NCBI RefSeq assembly: GCF_000238375.3
Contig: NZ_AHBZ03000012.1
Location: 1-64,000, forward strand
DNA length: 64,000 bases
DNA from: Pseudoalteromonas citrea
GTDB lineage: Bacteria; Pseudomonadota; Gammaproteobacteria; Enterobacterales; Alteromonadaceae
Direction: 5' to 3'
Shown: one piece after another, positions 26,938-37,425 of the stretch
Numbering within the stretch: the first letter of the stretch is position 1
Layout of the letters: every line of letters begins with the position of its first letter
Program-made: the position numbers and the translations under genes
The notes under the pieces: model-generated
Database searches by the model: none
Told to the model about the DNA's origin: nothing
What the model saw: only the letters and a program-made list of their open reading frames with translations

Positions 26938-27837
26938 TTACAAGCGAAACAAATTTTCAGCAGTTTCCCACAAAACTGTAACAACTGGGTCCGTTAAGCG
27001 CTTTGTTTTGCACACCAAACCAATTTCTATCGGCTCTATCAAATCCAATGAACTGAGATAGCGGACCTGATCTTTAAAAGGGCTTTGCGCTAAAACTATT
27101 TCAGGCACACACGCTACACCAAAGCCTAAACTTGCCAGTGCGACCATTGCTTCATGGCCCGATACATGGGCATACACTCTTGGTGTAAAAGCCTGTGTTT
27201 TACAAAATTGATCTAATCGGTCTTTTAGTATGCCTTGCTCGGGCATAATAAAAGGGAGCTGGCTCCACTGAATATTACTGCTATGTTGTGATGTTAATAG
27301 CTCTGTTAAAGGGCATGCCATAATTGGGGCAACTATAACCAACTGTGACTGCCCTATCGGTAAATAAGATACACCTTGTGGTAGCTGTGCAGGTTTGACT
27401 GCTACTGCAAGATCTTCTTTGTCGTTTAATACATGCGTAATAGATAATGCAGGATCTCCGGTATTTAAATTAAGCTCAATGGCCGGGTACTGCTGCCTAA
27501 ATTTAGCAAATAGGTCATAAACAAAACTATAGGTTGCGGTGACTGAACAATAAAAGCTTAACTCACCGCTTAAAGGCTGGCCATTATCTTGGCACTCACT
27601 TTTAAATTGCCGCCACTGTGCCAATGTTGAGCGTGCATACTCAACAAAAGCCTTACCTTGAGCTGTTAAGCTCACGCTGCGATTATCCCTAATAAATAAA
27701 GCGATACCCAGCTCTACTTCAAGCTGTTTTATTTGTCTGCTTAAAGTGGGTGCACTGATATGGCACTGCTCGCTCGCTCGGCCAAAATGCAACGTTTCAG
27801 CCAAGGCTAAAAAGTACTTTAACTGTTTATGATCCAT
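26938..27837 (-). CDS. ilvY: LysR-type regulator IlvY
   Basis: The 299-residue LysR-family activator has an N-terminal helix-turn-helix (about 1-60; FGRASEQCHISAPTLSRQIKQLE) and a substrate-binding domain. It is transcribed divergently from ilvC, the hallmark of IlvY, which senses acetolactate or acetohydroxybutyrate and activates ilvC. The intergenic region contains a TTTCA-N5-TGAAA palindrome. Confidence 0.92.
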   Translation of the reverse strand: MDHKQLKYFLALAETLHFGRASEQCHISAPTLSRQIKQLEVELGIALFIRDNRSVSLTAQGKAFVEYARSTLAQWRQFKSECQDNGQPLSGELSFYCSVTATYSFVYDLFAKFRQQYPAIELNLNTGDPALSITHVLNDKEDLAVAVKPAQLPQGVSYLPIGQSQLVIVAPIMACPLTELLTSQHSSNIQWSQLPFIMPEQGILKDRLDQFCKTQAFTPRVYAHVSGHEAMVALASLGFGVACVPEIVLAQSPFKDQVRYLSSLDLIEPIEIGLVCKTKRLTDPVVTVLWETAENLFRL

Positions 27838-27848
27838 ACGCCCTTATG

Positions 27849-27863
27849 TTTCACATTATGAAA
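27849..27863. promoter_or_regulatory. candidate IlvY operator
   Basis: Inverted repeat TTTCA-N5-TGAAA of the T-N11-A type in the ilvY-ilvC intergenic region, 12 bp upstream of the ilvY start. LysR-type regulators bind such sites; the match to E. coli IlvY sites is not tested. Confidence 0.4.
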
Positions 27864-27958
27864 TACTATGATTCAAATATATCATTTTACGTAACTTAAA
27901 ACAGGGCATATGCTGACTTTATATTCTATTTAATACTCTATTATTTTAAGGTACTAAC

Positions 27959-29431
27959 ATGGCGAACTACTTTAACTCTCTTCCTCTAAGAGAACAGCTA
28001 GCACAACTAGCACAATGCGAATTTATGGATCCACAAGAGTTTAACGATGGTGTTAACGAGTTAATCGGCAAAAAGCTCGTTATTGTTGGTTGTGGTGCAC
28101 AAGGTCTAAACCAAGGTCTTAATTTACGCGATTCAGGGTTAGATGTAAGCTATGCATTGCGTGAGTCGGCCATTTCAGAAAAGCGTCAGTCATTTTTGAA
28201 TGCCTCTGACAATGGCTTTATTGTCGGCACATATCAAGAGTTAATTCCTGATGCAGATTTAGTACTTAACTTAACCCCTGACAAGCAACATACGTCAGTT
28301 GTTAGCGCGGTTATGCCACTGATGAAAAAAGGCGCTACGCTTGCTTACTCTCATGGTTTCAATATTGTTGAAGAAGGCATGCAAGTACGTGAAGATCTTA
28401 CGGTCATTATGGTTGCGCCAAAATGCCCAGGCACCGAAGTGCGTGAAGAATATAAACGTGGATTTGGCGTGCCAACACTCATTGCAGTGCACCCAGAAAA
28501 TGATCCACAAGGTAAGGGTCTGGCGCAAGCCAAAGCTTACGCGGCAGGGACAGGTGGCCATCGTGCAGGCGTATTAAACTCCTCTTTTATTGCTGAAGTA
28601 AAATCAGATCTCATGGGTGAACAAACCATCTTATGCGGCATGTTACAAACAGGGTCACTACTTTGCTTCGATAAAATGGTAGAACAAGGTGTTGATGCTG
28701 CATACGCATCAAAGCTCATTCAGTATGGCTGGGAAGTCATCACTGAAGCATTGAAATATGGTGGCATCACAAATATGATGGACCGTCTATCAAACCCAGC
28801 AAAGTTAAAAGCATTTAGCTTAAGTGAAGAGCTTAAACAGATCATGCGCCCGCTGTATAACAAACATATGGATGACATCATCAGCGGTGAGTTTTCTCAA
28901 GGTATGATGTCTGACTGGGCTGAAGATGATGCAAAATTATTAGCTTGGCGTGCTGAAACCGGTGAAACTGCTTTTGAAAAGCAAACCAACACCACGCAAG
29001 AAATTTCAGAACAAACTTTCTTCGACCAAGGTATTTTAATGGTGGCAATGGTTAAGGCGGGTGTTGAGTTAGCTTTTGAAACCATGACTGCCGCAGGAAT
29101 TATTGATGAGTCTGCCTATTATGAGTCACTGCATGAAACGCCGCTTATCGCCAATACAATAGCACGTAAAAAGCTTTATGAAATGAACAGTACTATTTCA
29201 GATACTGCTGAGTATGGTTGTTACCTCTACAACCATGCCTGTTTACCTTTATTAAAGCCATTTATGGAAAATATCAACATTGATGTAATAGGTAAGGGCC
29301 TTGAGGCAACCAGTAACTACGCTGATAACCAAGCACTCATCGATGCTAACCATGCAATTCGCACGCACCCTGTTGAAATCATAGGTGAAAAGCTCCGTGG
29401 TTACATGTCAGCAATGAAAAAAATAGTTTAA
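27959..29431 (+). CDS. ilvC: ketol-acid reductoisomerase (class II)
   Basis: The 490-residue NADPH enzyme converts acetolactate or acetohydroxybutyrate to dihydroxy acids in valine, isoleucine and leucine synthesis. The nucleotide fold has [17 protein letters not shown] near residue 45. The long (class II) form with two knotted domains matches enteric IlvC in length. AAGGTACTAAC precedes the ATG. It is divergent from ilvY. Confidence 0.97.
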   Translation: MANYFNSLPLREQLAQLAQCEFMDPQEFNDGVNELIGKKLVIVGCGAQGLNQGLNLRDSGLDVSYALRESAISEKRQSFLNASDNGFIVGTYQELIPDADLVLNLTPDKQHTSVVSAVMPLMKKGATLAYSHGFNIVEEGMQVREDLTVIMVAPKCPGTEVREEYKRGFGVPTLIAVHPENDPQGKGLAQAKAYAAGTGGHRAGVLNSSFIAEVKSDLMGEQTILCGMLQTGSLLCFDKMVEQGVDAAYASKLIQYGWEVITEALKYGGITNMMDRLSNPAKLKAFSLSEELKQIMRPLYNKHMDDIISGEFSQGMMSDWAEDDAKLLAWRAETGETAFEKQTNTTQEISEQTFFDQGILMVAMVKAGVELAFETMTAAGIIDESAYYESLHETPLIANTIARKKLYEMNSTISDTAEYGCYLYNHACLPLLKPFMENINIDVIGKGLEATSNYADNQALIDANHAIRTHPVEIIGEKLRGYMSAMKKIV

Positions 29432-29454
29432 ACCAGTTCGCTTGTTAGAAACCG

Positions 29455-29485
29455 AGCCCATACGCATTTGCTATGGGCTTTTTTA
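29455..29485 (+). terminator. ilvC terminator
   Basis: AGCCCATA/TATGGGCT hairpin with a nine-base loop, then TTTTT, 24 bp after the ilvC stop. Confidence 0.9.
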
Positions 29486-29626
29486 TGAACTTAGTACTGA
29501 AATTACATTTGTACCGATTAAAGTATTATACAAAAGTGGTAATTTAATGAACAATTACTATCCTTTGTTCGATCGCATTATTGATTATGGTAGAATAGTC
29601 GCCTTGTTTTAGAAAAGTGTGGATCA

Positions 29627-31540
29627 ATGCGAAAAACTAGCCTTACAATCACTCAAAAAATTACATTATTAGGAAGCTTAATTGCGATAACAGTTGCCGG
29701 AATTATCGGTGCGACTGCAATTTATAGTGCAAAAACGATGACCGAAACGCGTATGCTACAGTCTGAGTTACCAGCTAAAGTCGAAAGCATTAATAAAACG
29801 ATAGCTAAACAAATTTACCAGCTGAAAAATGCGGCAAAACAGCTATCTAGCAATGTATTTATCACGGAGTCTGCAAGGGATGACGCACTCAACGAAACAC
29901 AGCTTGTTAATGAGCTCAATCGTTTAGTTGATCAATATGATCTCGCTACTGCTTCATGGGCCAACCGCGAAACCAACCAATATTGGAATCAAGATGGTTT
30001 CTTACGCGTGCTAAACACACAGCAAGACGGCTGGTTTTTTGGCTTCACACAAAGTGGTGAAGAATATTCAATTAGCATATTTCAAGAGTCTCCAGGTGAT
30101 GTCAAAATGTTTGTTAATCACCAGCAAACACGTGGTCTGGGCCTTGCTGGTCTAGCAAAAAGTATTGATGATATGCAAAGCATGCTGAGCAATATGGTCA
30201 TAGAGAAATCTGGCTTTGTATTTGTTGTCAATAAAGCAGGCACCATACAATTACACCCAGATGCTGGTTTAGTCGCCACAACGTCATTGCGAGATTTATA
30301 CGGTGCTCAGGCTGTTAGCAGCCTACTAACGAACCGAACTTTTGTGGTGGAAAAACTCACTGTGAGTGAGCAACCAACCTTAGTGGCGGCTAGCCCTATT
30401 GAGGGAACTGACCTATATGTCATAGCACAAGTACCTGAAGCTGAAGTCATCGAACAGATCACACAACTTCAGTGGCAAATAATTGCGTTCTCGATTGCGG
30501 TCGCCCTGCTCGCTAGCTTAATTAGTTTGTTTTTAGCTAAAAACCTCAGTGCCCCGCTATCAAACATGGCAAGTCTGTTTGCCCGTTTAGGCAGTGGTGA
30601 TGCAAAGCTCAACTATCGAGTGCCAGAGTCTGAACAGCCTGAATTACAAGCACTTGCCGAAGGTTTTAACCAATTTATTAGCAAAATCGAAATGGCTATC
30701 AAAAAAGTAGCCAGTGAAAGCCGAGACATTCGTAGTACCAGCGAACGTGTGTTTGCACAAAGCCAAAGTAATTCAAAGTCACTTGATGAACAAAAGTCCC
30801 AAACCATCTCTGTTGCCGCCGCAATTAACGAAATGGGGGCGACGGTTCAAGAAATTGCAGGCAGTGCAAACAATACTGCAAAACTGACTGAACAGAGTAA
30901 GGCAATGTCAGATCAAAGTCACAGTGGCGTTCAGCATAGCCAAACGCAACTTCAAGGCTTAGCAAGTGATATTGATGCCATGGCATTGGAAGTCACCACA
31001 CTGGCAGAAAAAACACAATCTATCGCTAACATCGTCGATGTGATCCGGGGTATTTCAGAACAAACAAACTTACTGGCACTTAACGCCGCCATTGAATCTG
31101 CGCGCGCTGGTGAACATGGCCGTGGGTTTGCAGTTGTTGCTGACGAGGTGCGTGCACTGGCTAGCCGCACATCACAATCGACCGACGAAATCCAAGCAAC
31201 TATTACCGAGCTGACCGTCGCGTCGGATTCAATTGTGAAAAAAATCAGTCAATCCAAACACCAAGCGGTACAGAGTGTCGAAACAATGCAAAACTCTGTG
31301 GAATTAATGGAAACAATTACAGAAACTGCAAACCAAATTAACGACATGACTACGCTCATTGCTGCCGCAACCGAAGAGCAAAGCAATGTAGTCGCTGATG
31401 TGGGCCGAAGCATTGAACACATAAGTACAATTAGCGATGACGTCATGAATGAGCAGTTAAATACTGAGCAGTCTATTCAAGCACTTGCCAATTCGGCCAA
31501 AACACTTGATAGCTTAGTCGCAAGCTTTGAACAAAACTGA
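29627..31540 (+). CDS. methyl-accepting chemotaxis protein with periplasmic Cache-like sensor
   Basis: The 637-residue receptor has a first membrane helix at about 12-32, a periplasmic Cache-type domain at about 40-275 ([35 protein letters not shown]), a second helix at about 284-304, HAMP at about 305-358 and a signalling domain to the C-terminus. The hairpin tip ([35 protein letters not shown]) is canonical and should bind CheA/CheW. Ligand unknown. It is monocistronic, with a strong terminator. Confidence 0.92.
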   Translation: MRKTSLTITQKITLLGSLIAITVAGIIGATAIYSAKTMTETRMLQSELPAKVESINKTIAKQIYQLKNAAKQLSSNVFITESARDDALNETQLVNELNRLVDQYDLATASWANRETNQYWNQDGFLRVLNTQQDGWFFGFTQSGEEYSISIFQESPGDVKMFVNHQQTRGLGLAGLAKSIDDMQSMLSNMVIEKSGFVFVVNKAGTIQLHPDAGLVATTSLRDLYGAQAVSSLLTNRTFVVEKLTVSEQPTLVAASPIEGTDLYVIAQVPEAEVIEQITQLQWQIIAFSIAVALLASLISLFLAKNLSAPLSNMASLFARLGSGDAKLNYRVPESEQPELQALAEGFNQFISKIEMAIKKVASESRDIRSTSERVFAQSQSNSKSLDEQKSQTISVAAAINEMGATVQEIAGSANNTAKLTEQSKAMSDQSHSGVQHSQTQLQGLASDIDAMALEVTTLAEKTQSIANIVDVIRGISEQTNLLALNAAIESARAGEHGRGFAVVADEVRALASRTSQSTDEIQATITELTVASDSIVKKISQSKHQAVQSVETMQNSVELMETITETANQINDMTTLIAAATEEQSNVVADVGRSIEHISTISDDVMNEQLNTEQSIQALANSAKTLDSLVASFEQN

Positions 31541-31590
31541 TAAAAGGCACAAACTTTGGCATAAGCCACATAGTGTGAGCAGACACTAAA

Positions 31591-31627
31591 AAAAGAGACT
31601 TATACCCGCTGGTATAAGTCTCTTTTT
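31591..31627 (+). terminator. chemoreceptor gene terminator
   Basis: 16-bp arms from AAAAGAGACTTATACC and its complement around a CGCT loop (31591-31626), followed by the T-run contained in the second arm. Works in both orientations. Confidence 0.9.
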
Positions 31628-31717
31628 GTATCGGTAATAATTTGTAACCAATTTAGTTCTAATTTGCATGAATTTTGGGCTATGCTTGATTAATAAGCAG
31701 TTTTAGCTCGGAGTTTT

Positions 31718-32911
31718 ATGATGTCTACGCTAAATAAAGTCATGACCATTTTCACCTTTGCCAGCCTCTTAACACTCAGTGGGTGCAGTTCAACATCTGA
31801 AGAAGTTACTGTCGATAAGTCACTTCTTAACAATACTGCTTTTGCAAAACAACCAGTGCCAAGCCAAGAGGATATATTTCAACTCGATGCCACGATAAAA
31901 ATGCAACTCGACAGCTACTTTAAAGGCAGTACCCCCACACTATCTCATACACAAAAGCTACTGCGCTTTTTGGTTGATAATGGTGATGCATCTTTATCTT
32001 ATCAATCTGGTGCCAACTTAACAGCGTCACAAGCCTACTATGACCTCAATGCAAACTGCTTGTCCTTATCCATTCTCGCATTCAGTTTAGCGGAACATCT
32101 TGGTTTTGAATCTCAATTTCAACGCGTTCATATTCCTGAATATTGGGATCAAACTCAGGGCTACAGCCTGCTCACAGGCCATGTAAATTTAGTCATCAGC
32201 GAATCAAGTTTCATATTAAACAAAAACACCACAACAGGTGTAACGCTTTACACTCGGCCAAGATCACTCACAGTTGACTTTGATCCAAATAGCCGCCAAC
32301 AAAAGTTTCCTACATCGGCTATCACCAAGCAACGGATCTTGGCGATGTTTTATAGTAATCGCGGCGCAATGCACATGATCAAACAAGAGTACGACCATGC
32401 CTTCAGTTACTTCAAAGCAGCCATCAATGCAGATGAACACTACTCTGGTGCATGGGGTAATTTAGGGGTGCTTTATCGCGTTACACAACAGCATAAAATT
32501 GCTGAAAAAACTTACCAACAGGCGCTCGCGTTAAACATCGATAATAAAACAGTGTTAGGCAACATGGCCTTGCTATATCGTTTAACAGATCGAATTGCTT
32601 TAGCCAAACCGATAGAAGAAAAACTAAACCTACAACGCAAAAACAACCCCTATTATCAAATCGTATTAGGGAATGAAGCGCTCGAGAACAATAACCTTGC
32701 ATTAGCCCTACGTCACTTCAATAGAGCAAGAAAACTTGATACAAAACTGCATAGCAGTTACTTTGGACTAGCAAAAGTACATTATTATCGAGGTAACCTT
32801 GAGCAAGCTGAAAAATACCTATCACAAGCATATAAGCTGTCTGAATATAAACACGATAAAAAGCGGTATCAAAGCAAGCTACAATGGCTGCAAACAGTGG
32901 CTAAGAATTAG
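31718..32911 (+). CDS. TPR lipoprotein with transglutaminase-like domain
   Basis: The 397-residue lipoprotein (LSGC, Cys 23) has a transglutaminase-like core at about 70-190 with the triad Cys in NANCLSLSILAF, His in GHVNLVI and Asp in VDFDP. Four to five tetratricopeptide repeats follow (about 210-390; NRGAMHMIKQEYDHAFSYFKAAI). GGAG lies just before the ATG pair. It overlaps or abuts the M28 peptidase gene downstream, suggesting coexpression. It probably acts as a periplasmic protease-like or scaffold protein; function unknown. Confidence 0.8.
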   Translation: MMSTLNKVMTIFTFASLLTLSGCSSTSEEVTVDKSLLNNTAFAKQPVPSQEDIFQLDATIKMQLDSYFKGSTPTLSHTQKLLRFLVDNGDASLSYQSGANLTASQAYYDLNANCLSLSILAFSLAEHLGFESQFQRVHIPEYWDQTQGYSLLTGHVNLVISESSFILNKNTTTGVTLYTRPRSLTVDFDPNSRQQKFPTSAITKQRILAMFYSNRGAMHMIKQEYDHAFSYFKAAINADEHYSGAWGNLGVLYRVTQQHKIAEKTYQQALALNIDNKTVLGNMALLYRLTDRIALAKPIEEKLNLQRKNNPYYQIVLGNEALENNNLALALRHFNRARKLDTKLHSSYFGLAKVHYYRGNLEQAEKYLSQAYKLSEYKHDKKRYQSKLQWLQTVAKN

Positions 32912-32945
32912 CGTCGTCAGTTCTTTTATTTTATGCGAAGCTGCA

Positions 32946-33794
32946 ATGGCATCACAACTTCATACCGACCTGCAGGTGCTAACAAGTGAAGCGCACGCTG
33001 GCCGTAAAGCTGGTGCCAGTGAGGGTCCTAATGTCAGTGCTCAGTATATTTATGACAGATTTGAAAAACTAGGTTATCAGCCGAAATACCAACCATTTGA
33101 ATTTAAAACCGGCTTTTTCAGCACTGCAACAGGCCACAATGTCATCGCGAAACTGCCATGTAGCTCAACACAATGCGATTTCAATATCGTTGTTACGGCA
33201 CATTACGACCACTTAGGTGGCCAGGGTACTTCTTTTTATGCTGGTGCCAATGATAATGCATCAGGCACATCTACCCTCTTGTTCTTAGCTAAAAGCTTGC
33301 AGAAGGTGAAAAGACGCCACAGCGTCACCTTTGTTGCAACCGATGCCGAAGAAAAAGGCCTTTACGGTGCAAAGCATTATGTTAGTAAACTCGGGGTAAA
33401 TACACCTGCGACTTTAAACATTAACCTCGATATGCTTGCGCCAAATAAGCGCAATCGTTTATATGTACTGCACTCTAAAAAAACTGAATTGGCGGTCGAG
33501 GTACTCAAAAAACAACCCTCTGAACCTCTGCGAGTAAAAATCGTCAACTCACGTTATAAAATGCAGCGGTTAATGGATAACCCCCGTATAGATTGGCATA
33601 AAGCCAGCGACCACTATGCGTTTGCTAAAGAAAACATTCCTTATTTATATTTTGGTATTGGCGAAGATAAAAACCACCATACCAAACGCGATACGTTAGA
33701 GTCTCTCGACTTTTCTCGGTTTCAGTTGGTAGTTAAGTTCATTAATAACTTTATGGTGGAGTTGCTTAATGTACCACTTGAGGCCACAAATTGA
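32946..33794 (+). CDS. M28 family zinc metallopeptidase
   Basis: The catalytic domain has all M28 zinc ligands: HYDH, AGANDNASG, DAEEKG, NLDM and a late His in DWHKASDHYAFA. It should be an aminopeptidase or a related exopeptidase. The start is unclear. The ATG at 32946 gives 282 residues but cuts into a stretch that reads like a signal peptide (LRISVVSSFILCEAAMA, 32901-32951). Upstream in the same frame the only common start is a TTG at 32799, deep inside the TPR gene. A non-ATG start near 32907 (ATT) or coupling to the TPR gene is possible. Confidence 0.8.
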   Translation: MASQLHTDLQVLTSEAHAGRKAGASEGPNVSAQYIYDRFEKLGYQPKYQPFEFKTGFFSTATGHNVIAKLPCSSTQCDFNIVVTAHYDHLGGQGTSFYAGANDNASGTSTLLFLAKSLQKVKRRHSVTFVATDAEEKGLYGAKHYVSKLGVNTPATLNINLDMLAPNKRNRLYVLHSKKTELAVEVLKKQPSEPLRVKIVNSRYKMQRLMDNPRIDWHKASDHYAFAKENIPYLYFGIGEDKNHHTKRDTLESLDFSRFQLVVKFINNFMVELLNVPLEATN

Positions 33795-34039
33795 CGCTTT
33801 TGCGGTTTAGTTAACTTTTTAACTTGCCACTCTAGTTTACATGCATCACTTTTACTGCCTACAGGGTAATTGAAAATAAGGGTTAGTGGCCCTTTGCCTT
33901 TTAAGTTTTTTGCACCTTTACCCTGCTGATGGGCGGAAAACCGCGCCATAACATCATTGGTCACACCGGTGTACCAATGACCAAATCGCGTTTCAATAAT
34001 ATAGATATGCCAAACCGGCTCCACACTCTTCTCTTTCAT
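33722..34039 (-). CDS. GIY-YIG nuclease family protein
   Basis: The 105-residue protein has the GIY-YIG core at its N-terminus (HIYIIETRFGHWYTGVTNDVMARFSAHQQGKGAK) and belongs to the small YhbQ/UPF0213-like group. These are assumed to be nucleases; the biological role is not firmly known. Its last 73 bp overlap the end of the M28 gene on the opposite strand. Confidence 0.85.
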   Translation of the reverse strand: MKEKSVEPVWHIYIIETRFGHWYTGVTNDVMARFSAHQQGKGAKNLKGKGPLTLIFNYPVGSKSDACKLEWQVKKLTKPQKRQFVASSGTLSNSTIKLLMNLTTN

Positions 34040-34168
34040 TGAAGTTACTTTTTACTCTCTATTTAGAAACTTTTTTAATACACTAAGGTCGAAGTTCGAC
34101 AAGAAGCTTTACCTTCTGCGCTTTATCGGTATCATGCAAAATAATTGAAAATAAGGATACACAAATAC

Positions 34169-34528
34169 ATGCTGTCTAATAAATCCCTTTCTACGTGGTT
34201 CATTGCTATTATAACTACAGTCATGCTGTCTGGTTGTTCAAGCTGGGTCTATCGAATCAACGTACCACAAGGTAACTTTTTAGAGCAGTCAGATGTAGAA
34301 AAACTACGCGTTGATATGACTCGCGAGCAAGTGCTATTCGTTTTAGGCAGTCCAATCGCGAAAGATGCCTTTAATAACAATACTTGGCACTATGCGTATG
34401 TGTTTAATATTGACCGTGAGTCTGAACAACGCAAATCGCTGACTGTATTTTTTGAAAATGACAAATTAAGCCGCATTACAGGCGACTATGACGAACCTAA
34501 AGAGTTCAACATACCGCTTGATCAGTAA
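34169..34528 (+). CDS. bamE: outer membrane assembly lipoprotein BamE
   Basis: From the ATG at 34169 the product is 119 residues with a lipobox (LSGC), a better fit than an in-frame TTG at 34145. The SmpA/OmlA fold is shown by RINVPQGNFLEQSDVEKLRVDMTREQVLFVLGSP and a DSFNNNTWHYAYVF-like strand. BamE is a subunit of the BAM complex, which inserts beta-barrel proteins in the outer membrane. The neighbourhood bamE - rnfH - ratA - smpB is conserved. Confidence 0.93.
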   Translation: MLSNKSLSTWFIAIITTVMLSGCSSWVYRINVPQGNFLEQSDVEKLRVDMTREQVLFVLGSPIAKDAFNNNTWHYAYVFNIDRESEQRKSLTVFFENDKLSRITGDYDEPKEFNIPLDQ

Positions 34529-34534
34529 TGTGAT

Positions 34535-34572
34535 GCTAAAATAAAAGGGCCTATAGGCCCTTTTATTTTAGC
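34535..34572. terminator. bidirectional terminator between bamE and rnfH
   Basis: Perfect 17-bp arms beginning GCTAAAATAAAAGGGCC around a TATA loop, with A/T tracts on both sides. It serves the convergent bamE and rnfH genes. Confidence 0.9.
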
Positions 34573-34604
34573 TGTAGAATGAAACACACTCGGCTTATCT
34601 AATG

Positions 34605-34919
34605 TTACGCTCTACCGCCGGTAATCTTATTGGCTCGGCCTTCATCTTTTGCTTTCTCAGCTCGTCGTCTGCGTGCATCTTTAGGGTCGGCAATTAACGG
34701 CCTATAAATTTCGATTCGATCGCCTTCTTTTACAGCTTGCTTGCCCTTTACCGTTCGATTCCAAATGCCCAAGGTCAAATTAGTTGGGTCAATATCAGCG
34801 CACTTATCTAAGATACCTGACTGTAGCACTACCTGCTCAGCCGATGTGCCTTCAGCAACATCCACAGACATCACGACCGCTTTATGCGGCACCGCATATA
34901 CAACATCAACTTTAATCAT
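34605..34919 (-). CDS. rnfH: RnfH/RatB family ubiquitin-fold protein
   Basis: The 104-residue protein has a beta-grasp core (IKVDVVYAVPHKAVVMSVDVAEGTSAEQVV; EGDRIEIYRPL) with the RPLIADPKDARRRRAE tail of the RnfH family. Despite the RnfH name, its role is uncertain; it is usually next to ratA. Its start overlaps the ratA stop by 4 bp (ATGA), so the two are translationally coupled. Confidence 0.9.
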   Translation of the reverse strand: MIKVDVVYAVPHKAVVMSVDVAEGTSAEQVVLQSGILDKCADIDPTNLTLGIWNRTVKGKQAVKEGDRIEIYRPLIADPKDARRRRAEKAKDEGRANKITGGRA

Positions 34920-35353
34920 GACCTTGCTCCATACACCGTTTTAGCTCGCTGTGTAAATGCGGTTACCATATTTTTGGCAACCTCATTAAAAATCTTGCCA
35001 AATGCCAGCTCAACCAATTTATTGGCAAATTCAAAGTCTAATTTTAGCGTTACTTTACATGCTTGGTCGTCTAGCTCCGTAAACTCCCAATAACCGTATA
35101 AAGACTTAAATGGCCCGTCGACTAATTGCATCTTTACTTGACTGCCTTCAAAGCTATTGCGCGTGGTAAACCACTTCTTTAATCCTGCTTTGGAAATTTC
35201 TAAACTAGCGACCATATCATTTGGGTTTGATTCAATAACTTTTGAATCTGAACAATTTGGTAAAAACTCAGGGTATGCATCTACATCGTTAACCAGCGTA
35301 AACATTTCTTGAGTGCTATACATCACCAATGCACTTTTTTCTATTTGTGGCAT
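34916..35353 (-). CDS. ratA: RatA/COQ10-like START-domain protein
   Basis: The 145-residue protein of the polyketide cyclase/COQ10 superfamily starts MPQIEKSALVMYSTQEMFTLVNDVDAYPEFLPNCSDS, the family's conserved opening. In E. coli RatA was reported to block association of ribosomal subunits; the family is also linked to ubiquinone (COQ10). GGAGTAACT precedes the ATG. It is divergent from smpB. Confidence 0.92.
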   Translation of the reverse strand: MPQIEKSALVMYSTQEMFTLVNDVDAYPEFLPNCSDSKVIESNPNDMVASLEISKAGLKKWFTTRNSFEGSQVKMQLVDGPFKSLYGYWEFTELDDQACKVTLKLDFEFANKLVELAFGKIFNEVAKNMVTAFTQRAKTVYGARS

Positions 35354-35493
35354 AGTTACTCCAATCTATTTGTCGCGATTTTAGCAAGCTTTTAAAGAAT
35401 TATCTTGTATGCTGTAAGCTACTGCGCGAAAATAACGCACAAATTTAAAAAAGCACTATTGTCTGTCCACTTTTCTAGGTAAACTAGGCCATT

Positions 35494-35976
35494 ATGGCAA
35501 AGAAAAAATCATCAAAATCAACTACCAATACCATCGCACTTAACAAAAAAGCGCGCCATGAGTATTTTTTAACCGATAAGTTTGAAGCGGGCATTGAACT
35601 GCAAGGGTGGGAAGTAAAAAGCATCCGCGCAGGTAAAGTAAACATTTCAGACACCTATATTCACCTTAAAGACGGTGAAGCATTTTTACTTAGCAGCCAA
35701 ATACAGCCGCTAAACAGTGCTTCTACGCATGTTATTTGTGATCCAATGCGCTATCGTAAATTGCTGCTAAATAAGCGTGAGATTGACCGCTTAGTTGGCG
35801 CAACTGAACGAGACGGCTTCTCGCTGATCGCGACTGCGATGTATTGGAAGAAATGCTGGGTCAAACTTGAGTTTCACCTTGCGAAGGGTAAGAAAATGCA
35901 TGACAAACGCTCTGACAGTAAAGATAAAGACTGGTCACGTGAAAAAGAACGTCTGATGAAGCACTCAGCCCGGTAA
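35494..35976 (+). CDS. smpB: SsrA-binding protein SmpB
   Basis: The 160-residue partner of tmRNA is required for ribosome rescue (trans-translation). It has the OB-fold motifs [31 protein letters not shown] and a basic C-terminal tail ([23 protein letters not shown]) that enters the mRNA channel. The cognate tmRNA lies in the same window at 62070-62426. Confidence 0.97.
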   Translation: MAKKKSSKSTTNTIALNKKARHEYFLTDKFEAGIELQGWEVKSIRAGKVNISDTYIHLKDGEAFLLSSQIQPLNSASTHVICDPMRYRKLLLNKREIDRLVGATERDGFSLIATAMYWKKCWVKLEFHLAKGKKMHDKRSDSKDKDWSREKERLMKHSAR

Positions 35977-35987
35977 TAACAACGCAT

Positions 35988-36018
35988 AAAAAAACCTCGC
36001 TATTGCGAGGTTTTTTTT
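35988..36018. terminator. bidirectional terminator between smpB and fabB
   Basis: AACCTCGC/GCGAGGTT hairpin with a TATT loop, flanked by A-run and T-run on both sides, between convergent genes. Confidence 0.9.
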
Positions 36019-36032
36019 CAGGCTTTTTAAAT

Positions 36033-37247
36033 TTAACCTTTATATTTTTGCATTACTAATGTGGCGTTAGTACCACCAAAACCAAAACTGTTCGACATCA
36101 CAGTATTAAGCTCAACATCACGACGCTCTGTCACAATGTCCAAGCCTTGTGCTTGCTCGTCGAGCTCATCAATATTAATTGAAGGCGCTACGAAGTTATT
36201 TTCAAGCATTAAGAGTGAGAAGATTGCTTCATGTACACCAGCCGCGCCCAGAGCATGGCCCGTCATCGCTTTTGTTGCACTGATCGCAGGTGAATTGTCA
36301 CCAAATAATTCTTGAATTGCACCTAACTCTTTCACATCACCTACTGGTGTAGATGTACCGTGTGTATTTAGGTAATCAATCGGTGCGTCAATGTCTTGCA
36401 TTGCCTGCTTCATACAACGCACAGCACCTTCACCTGAAGGAGCTACCATGTCATAGCCATCAGACGTTGCGCCATAACCTACGATTTCAGCATAAATATG
36501 TGCGCCACGAGCAAGGGCGTGCTCTAGCTCTTCAACAACCACAATACCGCCACCGCCAGAAATAACAAAGCCATCACGATTTGCATCGTATGTACGTGAA
36601 GCTGCTGCAGGGTTATCGTTGTATTTAGTCGATAGTGCACCCATTGCGTCAAATTCCATCGCAAGTGTCCAGTGTAGCTCTTCACCACCACCGGCAAAAA
36701 TAACATCTTGCTTGCCAAGTTGAATTTGCTCTACTGCATTACCAATACAGTGTGCCGATGTTGCACACGCAGAGCTAATAGAGTAATTCACACCTTTGAT
36801 CTTAAATGGTGTTGCTAAACACGCCGACGTCGTGCTTGCCATAGTACGAGGCACCATATAAGGTCCTACGCGTTTTACGCCTTTCTCACGTAAAATATCA
36901 GCGGCTTCTACTTGGTGCTTTGAAGAGCCACCACCAGAACCAACGATCAGGCCAGTACGCTCATTCGATACTTGATCGTCAGCTAAACCTGAATCTTCAA
37001 TTGCTTGTGCCATTGATATATAAGAAAATGCCGCAGCATCTCCCATGAAACGGTGTGCTTTACGGTCAACAAAGTCTTTTACGTTGATGTCGATATTACC
37101 AGAAACATTACTGCGTAATTTATATTCTTCAAATTCAGGGTTAAAAACGATACCGCTTTTACCTGCTTGTAAAGACTCTAATACTTCTTGCTTGTTATTG
37201 CCGATGCTTGAAACTACACCGATCCCCGTAATTACGGCTCTTCTCAT
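36033..37247 (-). CDS. fabB: 3-oxoacyl-ACP synthase I
   Basis: The 404-residue beta-ketoacyl-ACP synthase elongates fatty acids and is needed for unsaturated chains. The catalytic triad is visible: C161 in [10 protein letters not shown]296 in [11 protein letters not shown] and H331 in [10 protein letters not shown]. Length matches FabB rather than FabF. The divergent mnmC is the usual neighbour in gammaproteobacteria. Confidence 0.96.
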   Translation of the reverse strand: MRRAVITGIGVVSSIGNNKQEVLESLQAGKSGIVFNPEFEEYKLRSNVSGNIDINVKDFVDRKAHRFMGDAAAFSYISMAQAIEDSGLADDQVSNERTGLIVGSGGGSSKHQVEAADILREKGVKRVGPYMVPRTMASTTSACLATPFKIKGVNYSISSACATSAHCIGNAVEQIQLGKQDVIFAGGGEELHWTLAMEFDAMGALSTKYNDNPAAASRTYDANRDGFVISGGGGIVVVEELEHALARGAHIYAEIVGYGATSDGYDMVAPSGEGAVRCMKQAMQDIDAPIDYLNTHGTSTPVGDVKELGAIQELFGDNSPAISATKAMTGHALGAAGVHEAIFSLLMLENNFVAPSINIDELDEQAQGLDIVTERRDVELNTVMSNSFGFGGTNATLVMQKYKG

Positions 37248-37425
37248 GGGTAAATTCCCTTAGTCATTTACTAAATTGTGGCTATTCTACGCTGAAATGC
37301 CTAACCAAGTGGTCAGCTTTCCAGCTTACACACGTACTCTGAAACTTTTTTACGTAAATTACAACGGACTATTACGGTTAAAACGCGTAAAATAGTGCCT
37401 ATATTTTGCTGTTCACGCTATTACT

